Of a stretch of 64,000 nucleotides of DNA, positions 31,200-40,710 are shown piece after piece. A program made the translations under genes and the position numbers. Below the pieces are notes generated by a model, which was not told the DNA's origin, ran no database searches, and saw only the letters and a program-made list of their open reading frames with translations. Source of the stretch: Natronomonas sp. (GTDB taxonomy: Archaea > Halobacteriota > Halobacteria > Halobacteriales > Haloarculaceae); the NCBI RefSeq assembly GCF_028274965.1, contig NZ_JAQCNO010000014.1:1-64000 (forward strand). Direction: 5' to 3'. Numbering within the stretch: position 1 is the first letter of the stretch; each line of letters opens with the position of its first letter.

Positions 31200-33185
31200 G
31201 TGAGCACGCGAACGAGCGCCCTCGGCGATCTGGTTTTCGGCGTCGACATCCAAAGCGGCGACGTGCGGGGCGACGCCCCCTCATACGCCGTCGTCGCCTA
31301 CGACGGGGAGGCGATCGATCGGGCCGTCGTCTCGCGGCGGAAGCTCCACCGTCGGATCGACGACGAGGAGCCGGCGATACTCGCGACGGACAACGCCTTC
31401 GAGTTGGCCGAGGACAAGGGCGCGCTCGTCCGGTTCCTGCGCGGGCTGCCCTCGGAAACGAAACTCGTCCAGGTGACCGGCGACGAGCGGCCCGAGCCGC
31501 TCTCGCGGGTGGCCGACAGACACGGCGTGCCGTACGGCAAAAAGCCGATGCGCGAGGCCGAGGCCGCGGCGCGGCTCGCGGCCAGAAACGTCGGGTACGA
31601 GGTCTCGGCGTTCACCGACACGACCGATATAAAGGTCGCCAGGGGCCGCTCGACCGGCGGCGGTGGGGGCTGGAGCGAGGACCGCTTCACCCGCCGGATC
31701 CACGGGTCGGTCAAGCGGGCCGCCCGGGAGGTCGAATCGGCGCTCGATGAGGCGGCCTTAGAGTACGAAACCGACGTGACCGAGAAGTACGGCGGGTACT
31801 CCCAGGCGCGATTCGAGGTCGAGGCGACGCCGGCGGAGATCCCGGTTTCGGCCCGCCGGTCCGGGGACACGCGGATCGAGATCGAGCGCGAGCGGCGCGA
31901 CGGCATCGAGTACCGCCCGCTCGCAACGCGCCGGGATCACGTCATCGTCGGGATCGATCCCGGGACGACCACCGCGGTGGCGCTGACGGATCTGGACGGC
32001 TCGGTCCTCGACGTGTGGTCGAGCCGGACGACGGACACGGCAGACGTCATCGAGTGGATAATCGAACACGGCCGGCCGGTCGTCGTCGCGGCCGACGTCG
32101 AGCCGATGCCCGAGACCGTCGAGAAGATCCGCCGGAGCTTCGACGCCGCGGGCTGGATCCCGACCCGGGATCTCCCGGTCGACCGGAAGCTCCACCGGAC
32201 CCGCGAGGAGGCGTACGACAACGACCACGAACGCGACGCCATGGCGGCCGCGCTGTTCGCCTTCGACGACCACGAGGGCCAGTTCGACCGGATCAGCGCG
32301 AAGGTCCCCCCGCAGTTCGAGCGCGGCGAGGTCATCGCCCGGGTCGTCGCCGGCGGCGAGAGCGTCGAGGCGGTCCTCGAGGAGATGGCGGGCGACGAGA
32401 GCGACGACGAGCCCGAACCGGCCCACGAGCCGCGGGAGCTCACCGCCGAGGAAAAGGAGATCAAGCGGCTCAAAGAGCGCGTCGAGCGCCTCGAGTCCCA
32501 CGTCGACGACTTGGAGGGGACCGTCGGTCGGAAGCGCGAGCGCATCGAGGAGCTCGAATCGGAGCTCTCCGAGGCCCGCCGCGAGGAGCGCCGCGAGGCC
32601 AGAGAGCGCCGCGAGGTGACGCGGCTTGAGCGCGAAAACGAGCGGCTCAAACGCGAGCTCTCGGAGGCCGAGTCGGCGAACGACGACCTCGAGGGGAAAC
32701 TCGAGCGGCTCAAGGAGCTGTGGAAGCTCGATCACTCCGATTTCGCCGACGTGGCCGAGAAGAAACGCGACCTCGTTCCCGTCAAGCCGATCGAGCAGTT
32801 CACTACGGACGCCATCGAGCGCGCCGACGACGCCTACGGGATCGCGCCCGGCGACGTCGTCTACCTCCGGGACGCGAGCGGCGCGGGACGCCGGACGGCG
32901 GAGCTACTCGTCGAGTACGACCCCCGGGTCGTGCTCAAACACGGGCGGCTCTCGGAGCAGGCCGACGAGATACTCTTCGATCGGGACGTCCCCGTCGGGC
33001 CGGCCGAGGAGGTGACGATCCAGGAGGTCGACGAACTCGCCGTTGCCCGCGAGAGCGAGGTCGAGGCCGTCGTTGAGGAGTGGCGCGAGCGGGCGGCCGA
33101 CAGGCGGCGCGAGCGGAAGCAGGCCCAGATCGACCAGCTGATAAGCGAACACCGCGCCCGCGATCAGGGGAGCGAACTCGGGTGA
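31200..33185 (+). CDS. DUF460-family protein with RNase H-like folds and a long coiled coil
   Basis: 661 residues from GTG 31200. The first segment [20 protein letters not shown] resembles an RNase H-fold strand with Asp, and the second, [20 protein letters not shown] (about residue 240), is a clear RuvC/YqgF-like motif with later acid residues in [20 protein letters not shown] and [15 protein letters not shown]. Residues about 415-520 are a continuous coiled coil, and a further C-terminal domain follows ([20 protein letters not shown]). A nuclease or nucleic-acid scaffold is suggested by fold only. Located 43 bp before pth2, likely one operon. Confidence 0.85.
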   Translation: MSTRTSALGDLVFGVDIQSGDVRGDAPSYAVVAYDGEAIDRAVVSRRKLHRRIDDEEPAILATDNAFELAEDKGALVRFLRGLPSETKLVQVTGDERPEPLSRVADRHGVPYGKKPMREAEAAARLAARNVGYEVSAFTDTTDIKVARGRSTGGGGGWSEDRFTRRIHGSVKRAAREVESALDEAALEYETDVTEKYGGYSQARFEVEATPAEIPVSARRSGDTRIEIERERRDGIEYRPLATRRDHVIVGIDPGTTTAVALTDLDGSVLDVWSSRTTDTADVIEWIIEHGRPVVVAADVEPMPETVEKIRRSFDAAGWIPTRDLPVDRKLHRTREEAYDNDHERDAMAAALFAFDDHEGQFDRISAKVPPQFERGEVIARVVAGGESVEAVLEEMAGDESDDEPEPAHEPRELTAEEKEIKRLKERVERLESHVDDLEGTVGRKRERIEELESELSEARREERREARERREVTRLERENERLKRELSEAESANDDLEGKLERLKELWKLDHSDFADVAEKKRDLVPVKPIEQFTTDAIERADDAYGIAPGDVVYLRDASGAGRRTAELLVEYDPRVVLKHGRLSEQADEILFDRDVPVGPAEEVTIQEVDELAVARESEVEAVVEEWRERAADRRRERKQAQIDQLISEHRARDQGSELG

Positions 33186-33228
33186 CGCCGGGCGGAACGT
33201 TCAGGTGACTGGCCCGAGCACCGGCGGT

Positions 33229-33567
33229 ATGAAACAGGCCATCGTTGCGCGGACCGACGTCGGGATGGGGACCGGAAAGCTCGCCGCACAGGTCGCCCAC
33301 GCCTCGCTGTCCGCCTACGAGGACGCCGGTGAGTCGGCGGGGACCGAGTGGAAATCCGGCGGCCAAACGAAGATCGTCCTGAAGGGAAGCGGGGAGAAAC
33401 AGCTCCGGGAGTTGGCCGACGCGGCGCGCCGCGAGGGGCTCCCGTACGCCATCGTTCGCGACGCGGGGCACACGCAACTGGAGCCCGGGACCGTCACGGC
33501 GCTTGCGGTCGGGCCGGGGTCCGAACGCGTCGTCGACAGGGTGACCGGCGATCTCGAGTTGTACTGA
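33229..33567 (+). CDS. pth2: Peptidyl-tRNA hydrolase, archaeal type
   Basis: 112 residues. Releases tRNA from prematurely terminated peptidyl-tRNA. The Pth2 signature is complete: [71 protein letters not shown] (catalytic Asp/His region). ATG 33229 is the family start; an in-frame ATG at 33205 would add eight unconserved residues. Downstream of the DUF460 gene with a 43-bp gap, convergent with the OYE gene. Confidence 0.94.
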   Translation: MKQAIVARTDVGMGTGKLAAQVAHASLSAYEDAGESAGTEWKSGGQTKIVLKGSGEKQLRELADAARREGLPYAIVRDAGHTQLEPGTVTALAVGPGSERVVDRVTGDLELY

Positions 33568-33597
33568 GACCGACGACGCCGACGCCGGGGCCGAGAG

Positions 33598-34671
33598 TCA
33601 GTCGAACCCGCGGGTGTACTGTCGGGGGACCGGCGCGTCGTACCCGAGTTCCTCGGCCGCGTGGACCGCAAAATACGGGTCCCGGAGGTGCTCGCGGCCG
33701 ACGATCGCGAGGTCGGCGCGCCCGTTGCGGATCACCTCATCGGCGCCGGTCGGCGTGGTGATCTTGCCGACCGCCCCGACCGGAACGCCGCGTTCGGCGA
33801 CGCGTTCGGCGTACGGCACCTGGTAGTGTGCCCCGGTGTCGGGGACCCGCTGGTCGGGGTGGATCCCCCCCGCGCTCACGTCGACGAGGTCGACGCCGAG
33901 GGGCCGTAGGTCGCCGGCGAGGCGGGCCGAGTCCTCGACGGTCCAAGAGTCGCGGTCCGGCAGCCAGTCCGTCGCCGAGATCCGCACGAAGACGGGGGTC
34001 TCCTCGGGGACGGCCGCCCTGATCGCCTTGAGGACCTCTCTGAGCAGCCGCGTCCGGTTCTCGAAGCTCCCGCCGTACTCGTCCTCGCGGGCGTTCGTGA
34101 CCGGCGAGAGGAACTCGTGGAGCAGGTAGCCGTGTGCGGCGTGGATCTCGAGGACGTCGAAGCCGACGTCGACGGCCCGGACGGCCGCATCGACGAAGGC
34201 GTCGGTCACGCGGTCGATCCCCGCGCCGTCGAGGCGCTCGGTTTCGGCGGGGGTCTCGGCGGGCCACGGTTCCGCGGTCGGTCCGACCGGCGTCCAGCCG
34301 CCGTCGCCGTGGATCGGATCGCCGCCCTCCGAGGGGCGGCGCGTCGACCCCTTCCGGCCGGCGTGTGCGAGTTGGATCCCCGACGTCGCCCCGTGTTTCT
34401 CGAGGAACTCCGTGATCGGTGCCAGCGCCTCGGCGTGGTCGTCGCTCCAGATCCCGAGGTCCTGCGGGGAGATGCGACCCCGCGGCGTCACGGCGGTCGC
34501 CTCGGTCATCACGATCCCGGCACCGCCGACCGCCCGGCTGCCGAGGTGGACGCGGTGCCAGTCGGTCGCGAGGCCGTCGCCGGCCTCACAGGAGTACTGA
34601 CACATCGGCGAGACCGCGATACGGTTGCGGGCCGTTACGCCCCGGCACTCGAACGGCGTAAAGAGGTCCAT
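33598..34671 (-). CDS. Old-yellow-enzyme-type NADH:flavin oxidoreductase (YqjM-like)
   Basis: 357 residues, an FMN-dependent TIM-barrel enzyme that reduces activated C=C bonds. [20 protein letters not shown] with PMCQYSC near residue 26 (the YqjM-type Cys near FMN), [31 protein letters not shown] (here [20 protein letters not shown]), [20 protein letters not shown] and the C-terminal [20 protein letters not shown] are all present. The physiological substrate is unknown. Start at ATG 34671; the open frame beyond it is antisense to truD. Confidence 0.92.
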   Translation of the reverse strand: MDLFTPFECRGVTARNRIAVSPMCQYSCEAGDGLATDWHRVHLGSRAVGGAGIVMTEATAVTPRGRISPQDLGIWSDDHAEALAPITEFLEKHGATSGIQLAHAGRKGSTRRPSEGGDPIHGDGGWTPVGPTAEPWPAETPAETERLDGAGIDRVTDAFVDAAVRAVDVGFDVLEIHAAHGYLLHEFLSPVTNAREDEYGGSFENRTRLLREVLKAIRAAVPEETPVFVRISATDWLPDRDSWTVEDSARLAGDLRPLGVDLVDVSAGGIHPDQRVPDTGAHYQVPYAERVAERGVPVGAVGKITTPTGADEVIRNGRADLAIVGREHLRDPYFAVHAAEELGYDAPVPRQYTRGFD

Positions 34672-34779
34672 GACCGCCGTTCGCGGAGAGCCCAAAAGAC
34701 GCTTGTCATCCCGGCGGCGGCGGGCGGGCAGAGCGCCCCGGACGGCAAACGGCTTGCCGCTGGAGGACCCAACGGCGGT

Positions 34780-36114
34780 ATGCGCGAGGCACACCCGGCC
34801 GAGGCCGCCGTCGGCATCGAGTACTACGTCTCCGAGACCGAGGGGACCGGCGGCCGCCTCCGGGCGACCGCGGAGTCGTTCCGCGTCCGCGAACGGGAGG
34901 CCTTCGGCGCCGACCTCCGGCCGGTCGACGCCGACACCGGGTCCTACCCGCATCTCGTGTTCCGGGCGACGCTGCGGGGCTGGGACACGAACGACTTCGC
35001 CGCGGCGCTCTCGGAGCGCCTCGGGGTGAGCCGCGAGCGCGTCTCGTGGGCCGGGACGAAGGACAAACGCGCGGTCACGACGCAGCTGTTCTCGATCAGG
35101 CGCGAGGCGAACGCGCTTGTGACCCTCGAGGGGGCCGACATCGAGGTGCTCGGCCGCGCCGGGCGGCCGGTGCTTTTCGGCGACCTCGCCGGCAACGACT
35201 TCGAGCTGACAGTCGAGGACCCGACGCGGCCCGACCGCGCCGAAGCCATCGCCGCCGAGCTCCGGGCGTTCGCGGCCGGCGAGGGGCCCGACGCGGCGTC
35301 GGACGGGGAGGTTGCCGTGCCGAACTACTTCGGGCAACAGCGGTTCGGCTCGAAGCGGCCGATCACGCACCGGGTCGGGCTCGCGATCCTCGAGGGCGAC
35401 TGGGAGGCCGCCGCCGTCAGGTACGTTTGTGAGTCGAGCGAGCGCGAGCCCGAACGGACGCGGCGGGGCCGCCGAGCCGTCGCCGAGACGCGCGAGTGGA
35501 CCGCCGTCCCCGATGAGCTGCCGGGGGGACTCCGGTTCGAGCGGGCGATCGCCGCGCGGTTGGCGGAGGGCGACGACGACCCGACGGACTACCGGGAGGC
35601 CCTCGAGCGGCTGCCGAGCAACCTCCAGCGGATGTTCACGAACGCGGCCCAGTCGTACGCGTTCAACCTGATCTGCTCGGAGCGGCTCCGGCGCGGGCTG
35701 CCGTTCGACCGGCCGGTCGCCGGCGACGTCGTCTGTTTCGCCGACGGCGACGGGCTCCCGGACCCGGATCGAACCCAGCGCGTCGAGGCGGGCCAGACGG
35801 CGACGGTCCGGCGACACTGCGAGCGGGGACGGGCGTTCGTCACGGCGCCGCTCGTCGGGACCGACACCGAGTTCGGGAGCGGCGAACCCGGGGAGATAAC
35901 CCGGGAGGTGCTGTCCGGGCTCGGGATCGGGCGCTCGGATTTTTCGCTGCCTGGGGAGTTCGACTCGAGCGGTACCCGCCGGGCGATCCGCGTGTCGACG
36001 GCCCTCGAGTTCGGGACCGATCCCCTCCGGTTTCGTTTTTCGCTGCCGAAGGGCAGTTACGCGACGGTCCTCGCCAGGGAGTTCCTCAAGACCGACCCCG
36101 ACGCGCTCGCGTGA
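34780..36114 (+). CDS. truD: tRNA pseudouridine(13) synthase TruD
   Basis: 444 residues. Converts U13 in certain tRNAs (and U35 in some archaea) to pseudouridine. The catalytic block is [19 protein letters not shown] (Asp as nucleophile), with N-terminal [15 protein letters not shown], the [10 protein letters not shown] motif ([18 protein letters not shown]) and [18 protein letters not shown] TruD-specific insertion domain of usual archaeal size is present. ATG 34780 fits the start ([20 protein letters not shown]). Divergent from the OYE gene and 61 bp before the DUF2103 gene. Confidence 0.95.
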   Translation: MREAHPAEAAVGIEYYVSETEGTGGRLRATAESFRVREREAFGADLRPVDADTGSYPHLVFRATLRGWDTNDFAAALSERLGVSRERVSWAGTKDKRAVTTQLFSIRREANALVTLEGADIEVLGRAGRPVLFGDLAGNDFELTVEDPTRPDRAEAIAAELRAFAAGEGPDAASDGEVAVPNYFGQQRFGSKRPITHRVGLAILEGDWEAAAVRYVCESSEREPERTRRGRRAVAETREWTAVPDELPGGLRFERAIAARLAEGDDDPTDYREALERLPSNLQRMFTNAAQSYAFNLICSERLRRGLPFDRPVAGDVVCFADGDGLPDPDRTQRVEAGQTATVRRHCERGRAFVTAPLVGTDTEFGSGEPGEITREVLSGLGIGRSDFSLPGEFDSSGTRRAIRVSTALEFGTDPLRFRFSLPKGSYATVLAREFLKTDPDALA

Positions 36115-36175
36115 GCGCCCGCCGGTTGGGGTCCCGAACCGTCCGGCTTATCGGCGTCGACCGCCACCGTCCGGC

Positions 36176-36898
36176 ATGGAGTGTCGGTGCTGCGCCTCGT
36201 CGCTCGATCGACCGGGCGATTACTGTCTGGTCTGTCGGAGCGCGAACGCCGACACGGTCGTGATCGAGTGCGGCCGCGAGCGGGCCACCGTCGCGGCGCT
36301 CTTCGAGGAGTCGGTCGTCGGCGAGCGGACGGTCACGACGAAACGGGAGACCGACGAGCGGTGGGTCGGGACGGAGCTCCGGAACTTCGCCGGACGGATC
36401 GCCGACGAGGTCCGCCGCAAGCGCCCCGAGGAGGTGTACGCCACCGGCGACCGGGAGGTCATACGCGCCGTCCGGGCCGAGCTGCGGTACCCGCTGTACC
36501 GGATCGCCGACGACGATCCGATCGAGGCCGTCCGCCGCAAGCGCGGGGAGCCGGCCCTGGATGTCGTCGAGGCGACGGCGACAGAGAAGCTCGGCGGCAG
36601 CCACAGCACGCTCATCGGCGGGCGCGACGGGCGGCGGGCGATCGAGACCGTCGCCGCACACCCCCACGTCAAGAAGATCATCCCGGGGCCGATCGACGCC
36701 GGCGGGTCCGGGTCACGGACGGGCGTCCGGGCGAAGGCGACCCGGGCGGACGAACACGGCAACGTCCGGCTGTTGATCCGAGACGGCTCGAGCGTCCAGG
36801 AAAACCGGATCGTCACGACGGCCGGCGGTCGGGACCTCGGCGAGCACGTCCGGTCGGACCTCAACGATGCCCTCGCCGACGCCGAGTTGAGCGGCTAA
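36176..36898 (+). CDS. DUF2103-family predicted metal-binding protein
   Basis: 240 residues. The N-terminus MECRCCASSLDRPGDYCLVC holds a CxC...C..C zinc-ribbon-like pattern; the C-terminal domain contains EKLGGSHSTLIGGRDGRRAI, VAAHPHVKKIIPGPIDAGGS and GNVRLLIRDGSSVQENRIVT, which I associate with DUF2103 (COG4031). The His and Gly-rich loops look like a nucleotide or metal site, but no activity is known. Located immediately upstream of the L37Ae-RpoP-Pcc1 group, as in several archaea, suggesting a translation-related role (inference). Confidence 0.83.
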   Translation: MECRCCASSLDRPGDYCLVCRSANADTVVIECGRERATVAALFEESVVGERTVTTKRETDERWVGTELRNFAGRIADEVRRKRPEEVYATGDREVIRAVRAELRYPLYRIADDDPIEAVRRKRGEPALDVVEATATEKLGGSHSTLIGGRDGRRAIETVAAHPHVKKIIPGPIDAGGSGSRTGVRAKATRADEHGNVRLLIRDGSSVQENRIVTTAGGRDLGEHVRSDLNDALADAELSG

Positions 36899-36994
36899 AC
36901 GCGGGACGCCACGGCCCACCGCGGGCGCTCGGGGAGCCCCCGACCGCCGCGAAACGTGGGGTTTATGCGTTCGCTAAAGAGACGTACTGGTACT

Positions 36995-37258
36995 ATGGCT
37001 AAGAGAGGCAAAACCGGAAGCGCCGGGCGCTTCGGCGCGCGCTACGGCCGCGTCGCTCGCCGCCGCGTCGCCGAGATCGAGGAGGACACGCAGAACGCGT
37101 CGGTCGACGGCGACAGCGTCAAGCGCGTCGGCACGGGCATCTGGGTCAACGAAGAGACGGGCGAGACGTTCACCGGCGGCGCGTACCGCCCCGAGACGCC
37201 GGCCGGCAAGACCGTCACGCGGTCGATCCGGGCCGCGATCGGCGACGACAGCGAGTAA
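36995..37258 (+). CDS. rpl37ae: 50S ribosomal protein L37Ae, zinc-free variant
   Basis: 87 residues. Large-subunit protein that in most archaea carries a four-cysteine zinc ribbon. Here the flanks are intact ([20 protein letters not shown] and RVGTGIW...[18 protein letters not shown]), but the zinc knuckles are replaced by NASVDGDSV and VNEETGETF: the protein contains no cysteine at all. ATG 36995 is chosen over 36956 because it gives the usual [13 protein letters not shown] beginning. It is followed 2 bp later by rpoP, a well-conserved archaeal arrangement. Confidence 0.93.
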   Translation: MAKRGKTGSAGRFGARYGRVARRRVAEIEEDTQNASVDGDSVKRVGTGIWVNEETGETFTGGAYRPETPAGKTVTRSIRAAIGDDSE

Positions 37259-37260
37259 CG

Positions 37261-37395
37261 ATGAGCTACAAGTGTTCCCGGTGTAAGCGCGACGTCGAAC
37301 TCGACGAGTACGGCGGCGTTCGGTGCCCGTACTGCGGGCACCGCGTGCTGCTGAAAGAGCGGAGCCGCGACGTCAAGGAGATCGACGTCGAGTAG
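37261..37395 (+). CDS. rpoP: DNA-directed RNA polymerase subunit P (Rpo12)
   Basis: 44 residues, [20 protein letters not shown] followed by [20 protein letters not shown]. The two CxxC pairs form the zinc ribbon of the archaeal RNA polymerase subunit corresponding to eukaryotic RPABC4. Complete in length. It starts 2 bp after rpl37ae and is followed 10 bp later by pcc1, so the three are cotranscribed. Confidence 0.96.
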   Translation: MSYKCSRCKRDVELDEYGGVRCPYCGHRVLLKERSRDVKEIDVE

Positions 37396-37405
37396 CGGCC
37401 GGACG

Positions 37406-37648
37406 GTGCACACCGCCGAACTGCACTTCGAGTACGACGAGACACGGACGGCCGAACTCGTCGCGAGCGCCGTCGGACAGGAGCTCGACGAGATCGACGG
37501 CGAGCGCGCCTCGGCGACGCTGTCCCGGGACGGTTCGCGTCTCACTGTCGGCGTCGACGCCGCCGATCTCGTTGCGCTGCGGGCGGGGCTCAACACCTGG
37601 GAGACGCTCCTCGAGGTCGCCGAACGGACGGTCCAAGCGGGCGCGTGA
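37406..37648 (+). CDS. pcc1: KEOPS complex subunit Pcc1
   Basis: 80 residues from GTG 37406, MHTAELHFEYDETRTAELVA. The length, the two-beta/alpha layout and the C-terminal LVALRAGLNTWETLLEVAER match archaeal Pcc1, the dimerisation subunit of KEOPS, which transfers the threonylcarbamoyl group to A37 of ANN-decoding tRNAs. Placed behind rpl37ae-rpoP as in other archaea. The Sua5-type enzyme that makes the donor for this pathway is encoded in the same window at 48601-49185. Confidence 0.9.
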   Translation: MHTAELHFEYDETRTAELVASAVGQELDEIDGERASATLSRDGSRLTVGVDAADLVALRAGLNTWETLLEVAERTVQAGA

Positions 37649-37750
37649 GGCGGCCTCGGGCCCGCCTTCGGGCGCCGGGGATCGGCGTCGGATCCGACCG
37701 ACGGCAGGTCGATCACAACCCTTAATTGATACACCCGACTATCGGAGGAC

Positions 37751-37825
37751 AGCGGGATGGGATAGCCAGGAGATTCCGCCGGGCTCATAACCCGGAGATC
37801 GGACGTTCAAATCGTCCTCCCGCTA
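37751..37825 (+). tRNA. Initiator tRNA-Met (anticodon CAT)
   Basis: 75 nt. Acceptor AGCGGGA/TCCCGCT with discriminator A at 37825; the A1:U72 pair and the three consecutive G:C pairs flanking the anticodon loop (GGG-CTCATAA-CCC) are archaeal initiator signatures. T-arm GGACGTTCAAATCGTCC. No intron and no encoded CCA. A CTTAATTG element about 30 bp upstream is the likely promoter. Confidence 0.95.
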
Positions 37826-37923
37826 TGGGCGTTCGGCTCCGACCTGCGCTTGTGGCGTTTGTATTCGGATCCGACCGTAGACTCGGGCACAGGTACGGTT
37901 TGCTTCGAGTTCGGCTATCGCTT

Positions 37924-38493
37924 TCAGTCGTCGCCGCTCGGATCGACGACGACGACCGCCCCGTCCTCGACGGTCACGTTGATGAGCGTCTTTGCGCTGT
38001 ACGCGGAGCCGTCGAGTTCGTTCTCGCCGTCGGTCTTTTTGATGACCGCGACCACGTCGACGATGTTCGCGCCGATGTCCTCGAGAGCCCCACAGACCGC
38101 CGACAGCGTCCCGCCCGTCGAGAGCACGTCGTCCAAGACGAGGACGTTGTCGCCCTCCGTGACGTCGTTGATGTACATCTGGTTCTCGGAGTAGCCGGTC
38201 TCCTGAAACAGCGGCGTCTCCCCCTCGAGGCCGTACTCGCGTTTCCGGATGACGACCAAGGGGATGTCGGTCATGAGCGAGACCGCGGTCGAGATGTGGA
38301 TCCCCATCGCCGCCGGCGTGACGATCTTGTCGACGTTCTCGAGTCGGGCCTTCCGGATGATCTTGATGACGATCTCCCTGAGGAGGCCCGGTTCGAGCAT
38401 GGGGACGCCGTCGCTGATCGGGTGGACGAAGTAGTGGTACCCCTCCTTTTCGATGATCGGGGCCTCCAGCAGCGACCGTCGGAGCTGATCCAT
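37924..38493 (-). CDS. Hypoxanthine/guanine phosphoribosyltransferase-like PRTase (archaeal HGPRTase-like)
   Basis: 189 residues. Purine salvage enzyme that joins a purine base to PRPP. The PRPP-binding loop is [20 protein letters not shown], and the archaeal type is indicated by [40 protein letters not shown] and [12 protein letters not shown]. Base preference (hypoxanthine, guanine or adenine) cannot be fixed by sequence. A GGCTTTACC element is centred about 26 bp upstream of ATG 38493, so probably leaderless. Separate from the DHH gene (52-bp gap, both minus strand). Confidence 0.88.
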   Translation of the reverse strand: MDQLRRSLLEAPIIEKEGYHYFVHPISDGVPMLEPGLLREIVIKIIRKARLENVDKIVTPAAMGIHISTAVSLMTDIPLVVIRKREYGLEGETPLFQETGYSENQMYINDVTEGDNVLVLDDVLSTGGTLSAVCGALEDIGANIVDVVAVIKKTDGENELDGSAYSAKTLINVTVEDGAVVVVDPSGDD

Positions 38494-38545
38494 GTGCCGG
38501 GTACCGGGAGATGGGGGTAAAGCCTAACGGTCACCGGGGGCGGCG

Positions 38546-39613
38546 CTATTCGTCGGCGTCGGCGAGGGCCCGGAACGCCTCGAGGATGACCTGTTTCGTG
38601 ACCGCCCCCTGGGTCGTCCAGTGGTGGGCGTAATCGAGCATGTCGTCGTAGATGTCCGGCTTGCAGCCGGCCGCCTTCGGGTGGCCGCCGCCGTTGACCC
38701 GGCCGGCGACCTCGTGGCAGCGCTGGAAGGCGTCGGTCCCGCGGATCGACGCCGAGCCCGCGGGTTTGACGATCACCGAGGCGTCCGCGCCAGCCTCCCG
38801 CATCGCCTCGGCCACCTCGTTCTGCGAGCACCGGCCGTAGGTGACGCCGACGGTCCACTCGCCGACCTCCTCGTAGTCGGCCCGGTCGACGGCGTGTTCG
38901 ACGAGGGCGTCCTTCTCGACGCGGCGCTCGGCGAGGAACGATTCGACCGCCTCGGGGAGGTCCGCGCCGTGGTCGAGGACGGTGCCGACGTACTCCTCGG
39001 GGTCGGCCCAGTAGGCGTAATCGGCGAGGTCGTCGCTTCGGGGGTCCTCGCGGAGCCAGAGGTCGTGGTCTCTCGTGACGGCCGCCAGTTCGGCGTAGCG
39101 GTCCGCGAACTCGTACTCGAGTTCGGCGAGCGCGACGTCGGTCGTACAGACGCTGTCAGAGTCGCCGACGACCAACTCGGCGTGTTCGGCGACGACCTCG
39201 GCGAGGCGGTCGTCCCACTGGTGGTGGTCGAACCACCGGATCGAGCCGGCGGCTTCGGCGACGGCGGGGAGCGATCCGACGTCCGATTCGGCGTCGGGAC
39301 AGAGGTCACAGACGTACAACTCGAGGTCGGGCTCGCCGTACTCGAGGACGTATCCGAGCGCCTCGTCGATCTCGCTGGGGCCGGCCGGGAGCAACGCGGC
39401 GTCGCCGAACGCCGCCCGGAGCAGGGCCACGCAGCCGAGTCCGTCGGCGTCCGGGTCGGCGACGACGACCCGACCGGCACCCGAGACAGCCTCGCGGGCC
39501 AGCCGCTCTGTCTCCGCGTCGTCGACCGAGTCCGGAATGAAAAACCCCTCGCCGGGGAGGAGCGATCTGCGATAAAGCGCGAGGGTCTCGTCGTCGATGA
39601 GGCGGTCGTCCAT
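38546..39613 (-). CDS. DHH-family phosphoesterase
   Basis: 355 residues. The DHH motif set is visible: VVVADPDADGLGCVALLRAA (DxD), LYVCDLCPDAE, the namesake IRWFDHHQWD, and a DHHA1 domain with CHEVAGRVNGGGHPKAAGCK. Such proteins degrade small oligonucleotides or cyclic dinucleotides (NrnA/RecJ superfamily); here the substrate is unknown. Another conserved patch AAVTRDHDLWLREDPRSDDL follows the DHH motif. No signal or membrane segment. It shares the strand with the PRTase gene downstream and may be cotranscribed. Confidence 0.88.
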   Translation of the reverse strand: MDDRLIDDETLALYRRSLLPGEGFFIPDSVDDAETERLAREAVSGAGRVVVADPDADGLGCVALLRAAFGDAALLPAGPSEIDEALGYVLEYGEPDLELYVCDLCPDAESDVGSLPAVAEAAGSIRWFDHHQWDDRLAEVVAEHAELVVGDSDSVCTTDVALAELEYEFADRYAELAAVTRDHDLWLREDPRSDDLADYAYWADPEEYVGTVLDHGADLPEAVESFLAERRVEKDALVEHAVDRADYEEVGEWTVGVTYGRCSQNEVAEAMREAGADASVIVKPAGSASIRGTDAFQRCHEVAGRVNGGGHPKAAGCKPDIYDDMLDYAHHWTTQGAVTKQVILEAFRALADADE

Positions 39614-39694
39614 ACCGCCCCGACGGGCGGCGCGGCAAAGAAAGCACCCGTTCGCTCCGCGCGTCCGTCCCGCGGCGACCCGGCGGGTCGGGGG

Positions 39695-40231
39695 TCACTC
39701 CGCCGCGTCCTCGCGCAGGCGGGCGGCCATCTCGAGTTCGAAGTTGCCGGTGTCGGTCGACTCGAAGCCGACGTTTCGGTACAGCGCCGTTGCGGCCCCG
39801 TTCCAGCGCTCGACGGTCAGCCAGACGCGTTCGATCCCGTCTTCGCGTCCGGCACCCAAAAGCGCCTCGATGAGCTCCGTCCCGATCCCGGCCCCCTGGT
39901 AGGGCCCGAGGACGAAGATCGCGAGTTCACAGGCGCCCTTCCCGTCGGGGACGAGCGTCGCGTGTCCGATCGGGTCCTCGTCGTGCCACGCGACGACGTT
40001 GACACAGTCGTCCTCGAAGAGGCCCTCGAGCCACGTCCGGATCTGGTCCTCCCTGGCCGGGGGGATCCCCTGCGCGCGGTCCTCGGGATCGAAGGCGGTG
40101 TACATCCCGGCAAGGGTGTCGACGCCCTCGGCGTACCGGCGGATCGCTATCGGTCGCTCCTCGCGGTCGAGGAACGTCCGGGGCGGCGGCTCGTAGGGGC
40201 CGGCCACCGTGGCCGGGTACTCGCGGGTCAT
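39695..40231 (-). CDS. GNAT-family N-acetyltransferase
   Basis: 178 residues. The acetyl-CoA loop is AIFVLGPYQGAGIGTELIEA (the Q/RxxGxG/A element), followed by VWLTVERWNGAATALYRNVG, the typical motif B with W-N-x-x-A...Y-x-x-x-G-F. Substrate unknown. Its ATG overlaps the stop of the Usp gene by 4 bp (40228-40231), so the two are translationally coupled and may be coexpressed under stress. Confidence 0.87.
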   Translation of the reverse strand: MTREYPATVAGPYEPPPRTFLDREERPIAIRRYAEGVDTLAGMYTAFDPEDRAQGIPPAREDQIRTWLEGLFEDDCVNVVAWHDEDPIGHATLVPDGKGACELAIFVLGPYQGAGIGTELIEALLGAGREDGIERVWLTVERWNGAATALYRNVGFESTDTGNFELEMAARLREDAAE

Positions 40232-40596
40232 CGGATGAGCGTCACCGTCGTCTGTGCGTTCAACAGGACGAACTCGGAGATCGAGCCGAGCTGCACCTTT
40301 CCGAGCGGGCTCGTCTCCCCGCCGCCGAGGACGATCCGGTCGAACGAGCCCCGCTCGGCCAACTCGAGGAGCTGGCTCCCGGGGTGCCCCGAGAGGCTCT
40401 CGATGTCGGCGTCGAACCCCGCCTCCCCAAGGGCCGCCGCGATCCGATCGCGGAGGTCGGCCTCCGTCATGTCGCTATCGGAGTTCTCGACGATGGCGAT
40501 CGTCAGGTCGTCGTCGGCCTCCTTGGCCCGCTCGATGGCCTTCTCGAGGGCGTACAACGAGTCGTCGCTCCCGCCGATTCCCAACAGCGTTTTCAT
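40228..40596 (-). CDS. Universal stress protein family (UspA-like)
   Basis: 122 residues, MKTLLGIGGSDDSLYALEKA. The alpha/beta Usp fold is complete, with a C-terminal GG(x)nG-S/T nucleotide-type motif RIVLGGGETSPLGKVQLGSI, suggesting ATP binding. A GGCTTTTGC element is centred about 27 bp before ATG 40596 (leaderless). The in-frame sequence upstream is antisense to the DUF5806 gene and not part of this protein. Followed by a coupled GNAT gene. Confidence 0.88.
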   Translation of the reverse strand: MKTLLGIGGSDDSLYALEKAIERAKEADDDLTIAIVENSDSDMTEADLRDRIAAALGEAGFDADIESLSGHPGSQLLELAERGSFDRIVLGGGETSPLGKVQLGSISEFVLLNAQTTVTLIR

Positions 40597-40710
40597 GCAC
40601 CGTTTTCGCCGGCTGGAAGCAAAAGCCTCCCGCACGGCGGTGGTCGCCGCCGTCTGCCGTCCGTCTGACATCTCCGGTACGCTTTTTCGCGGCGGATCGC
40701 TACGGGGGGT

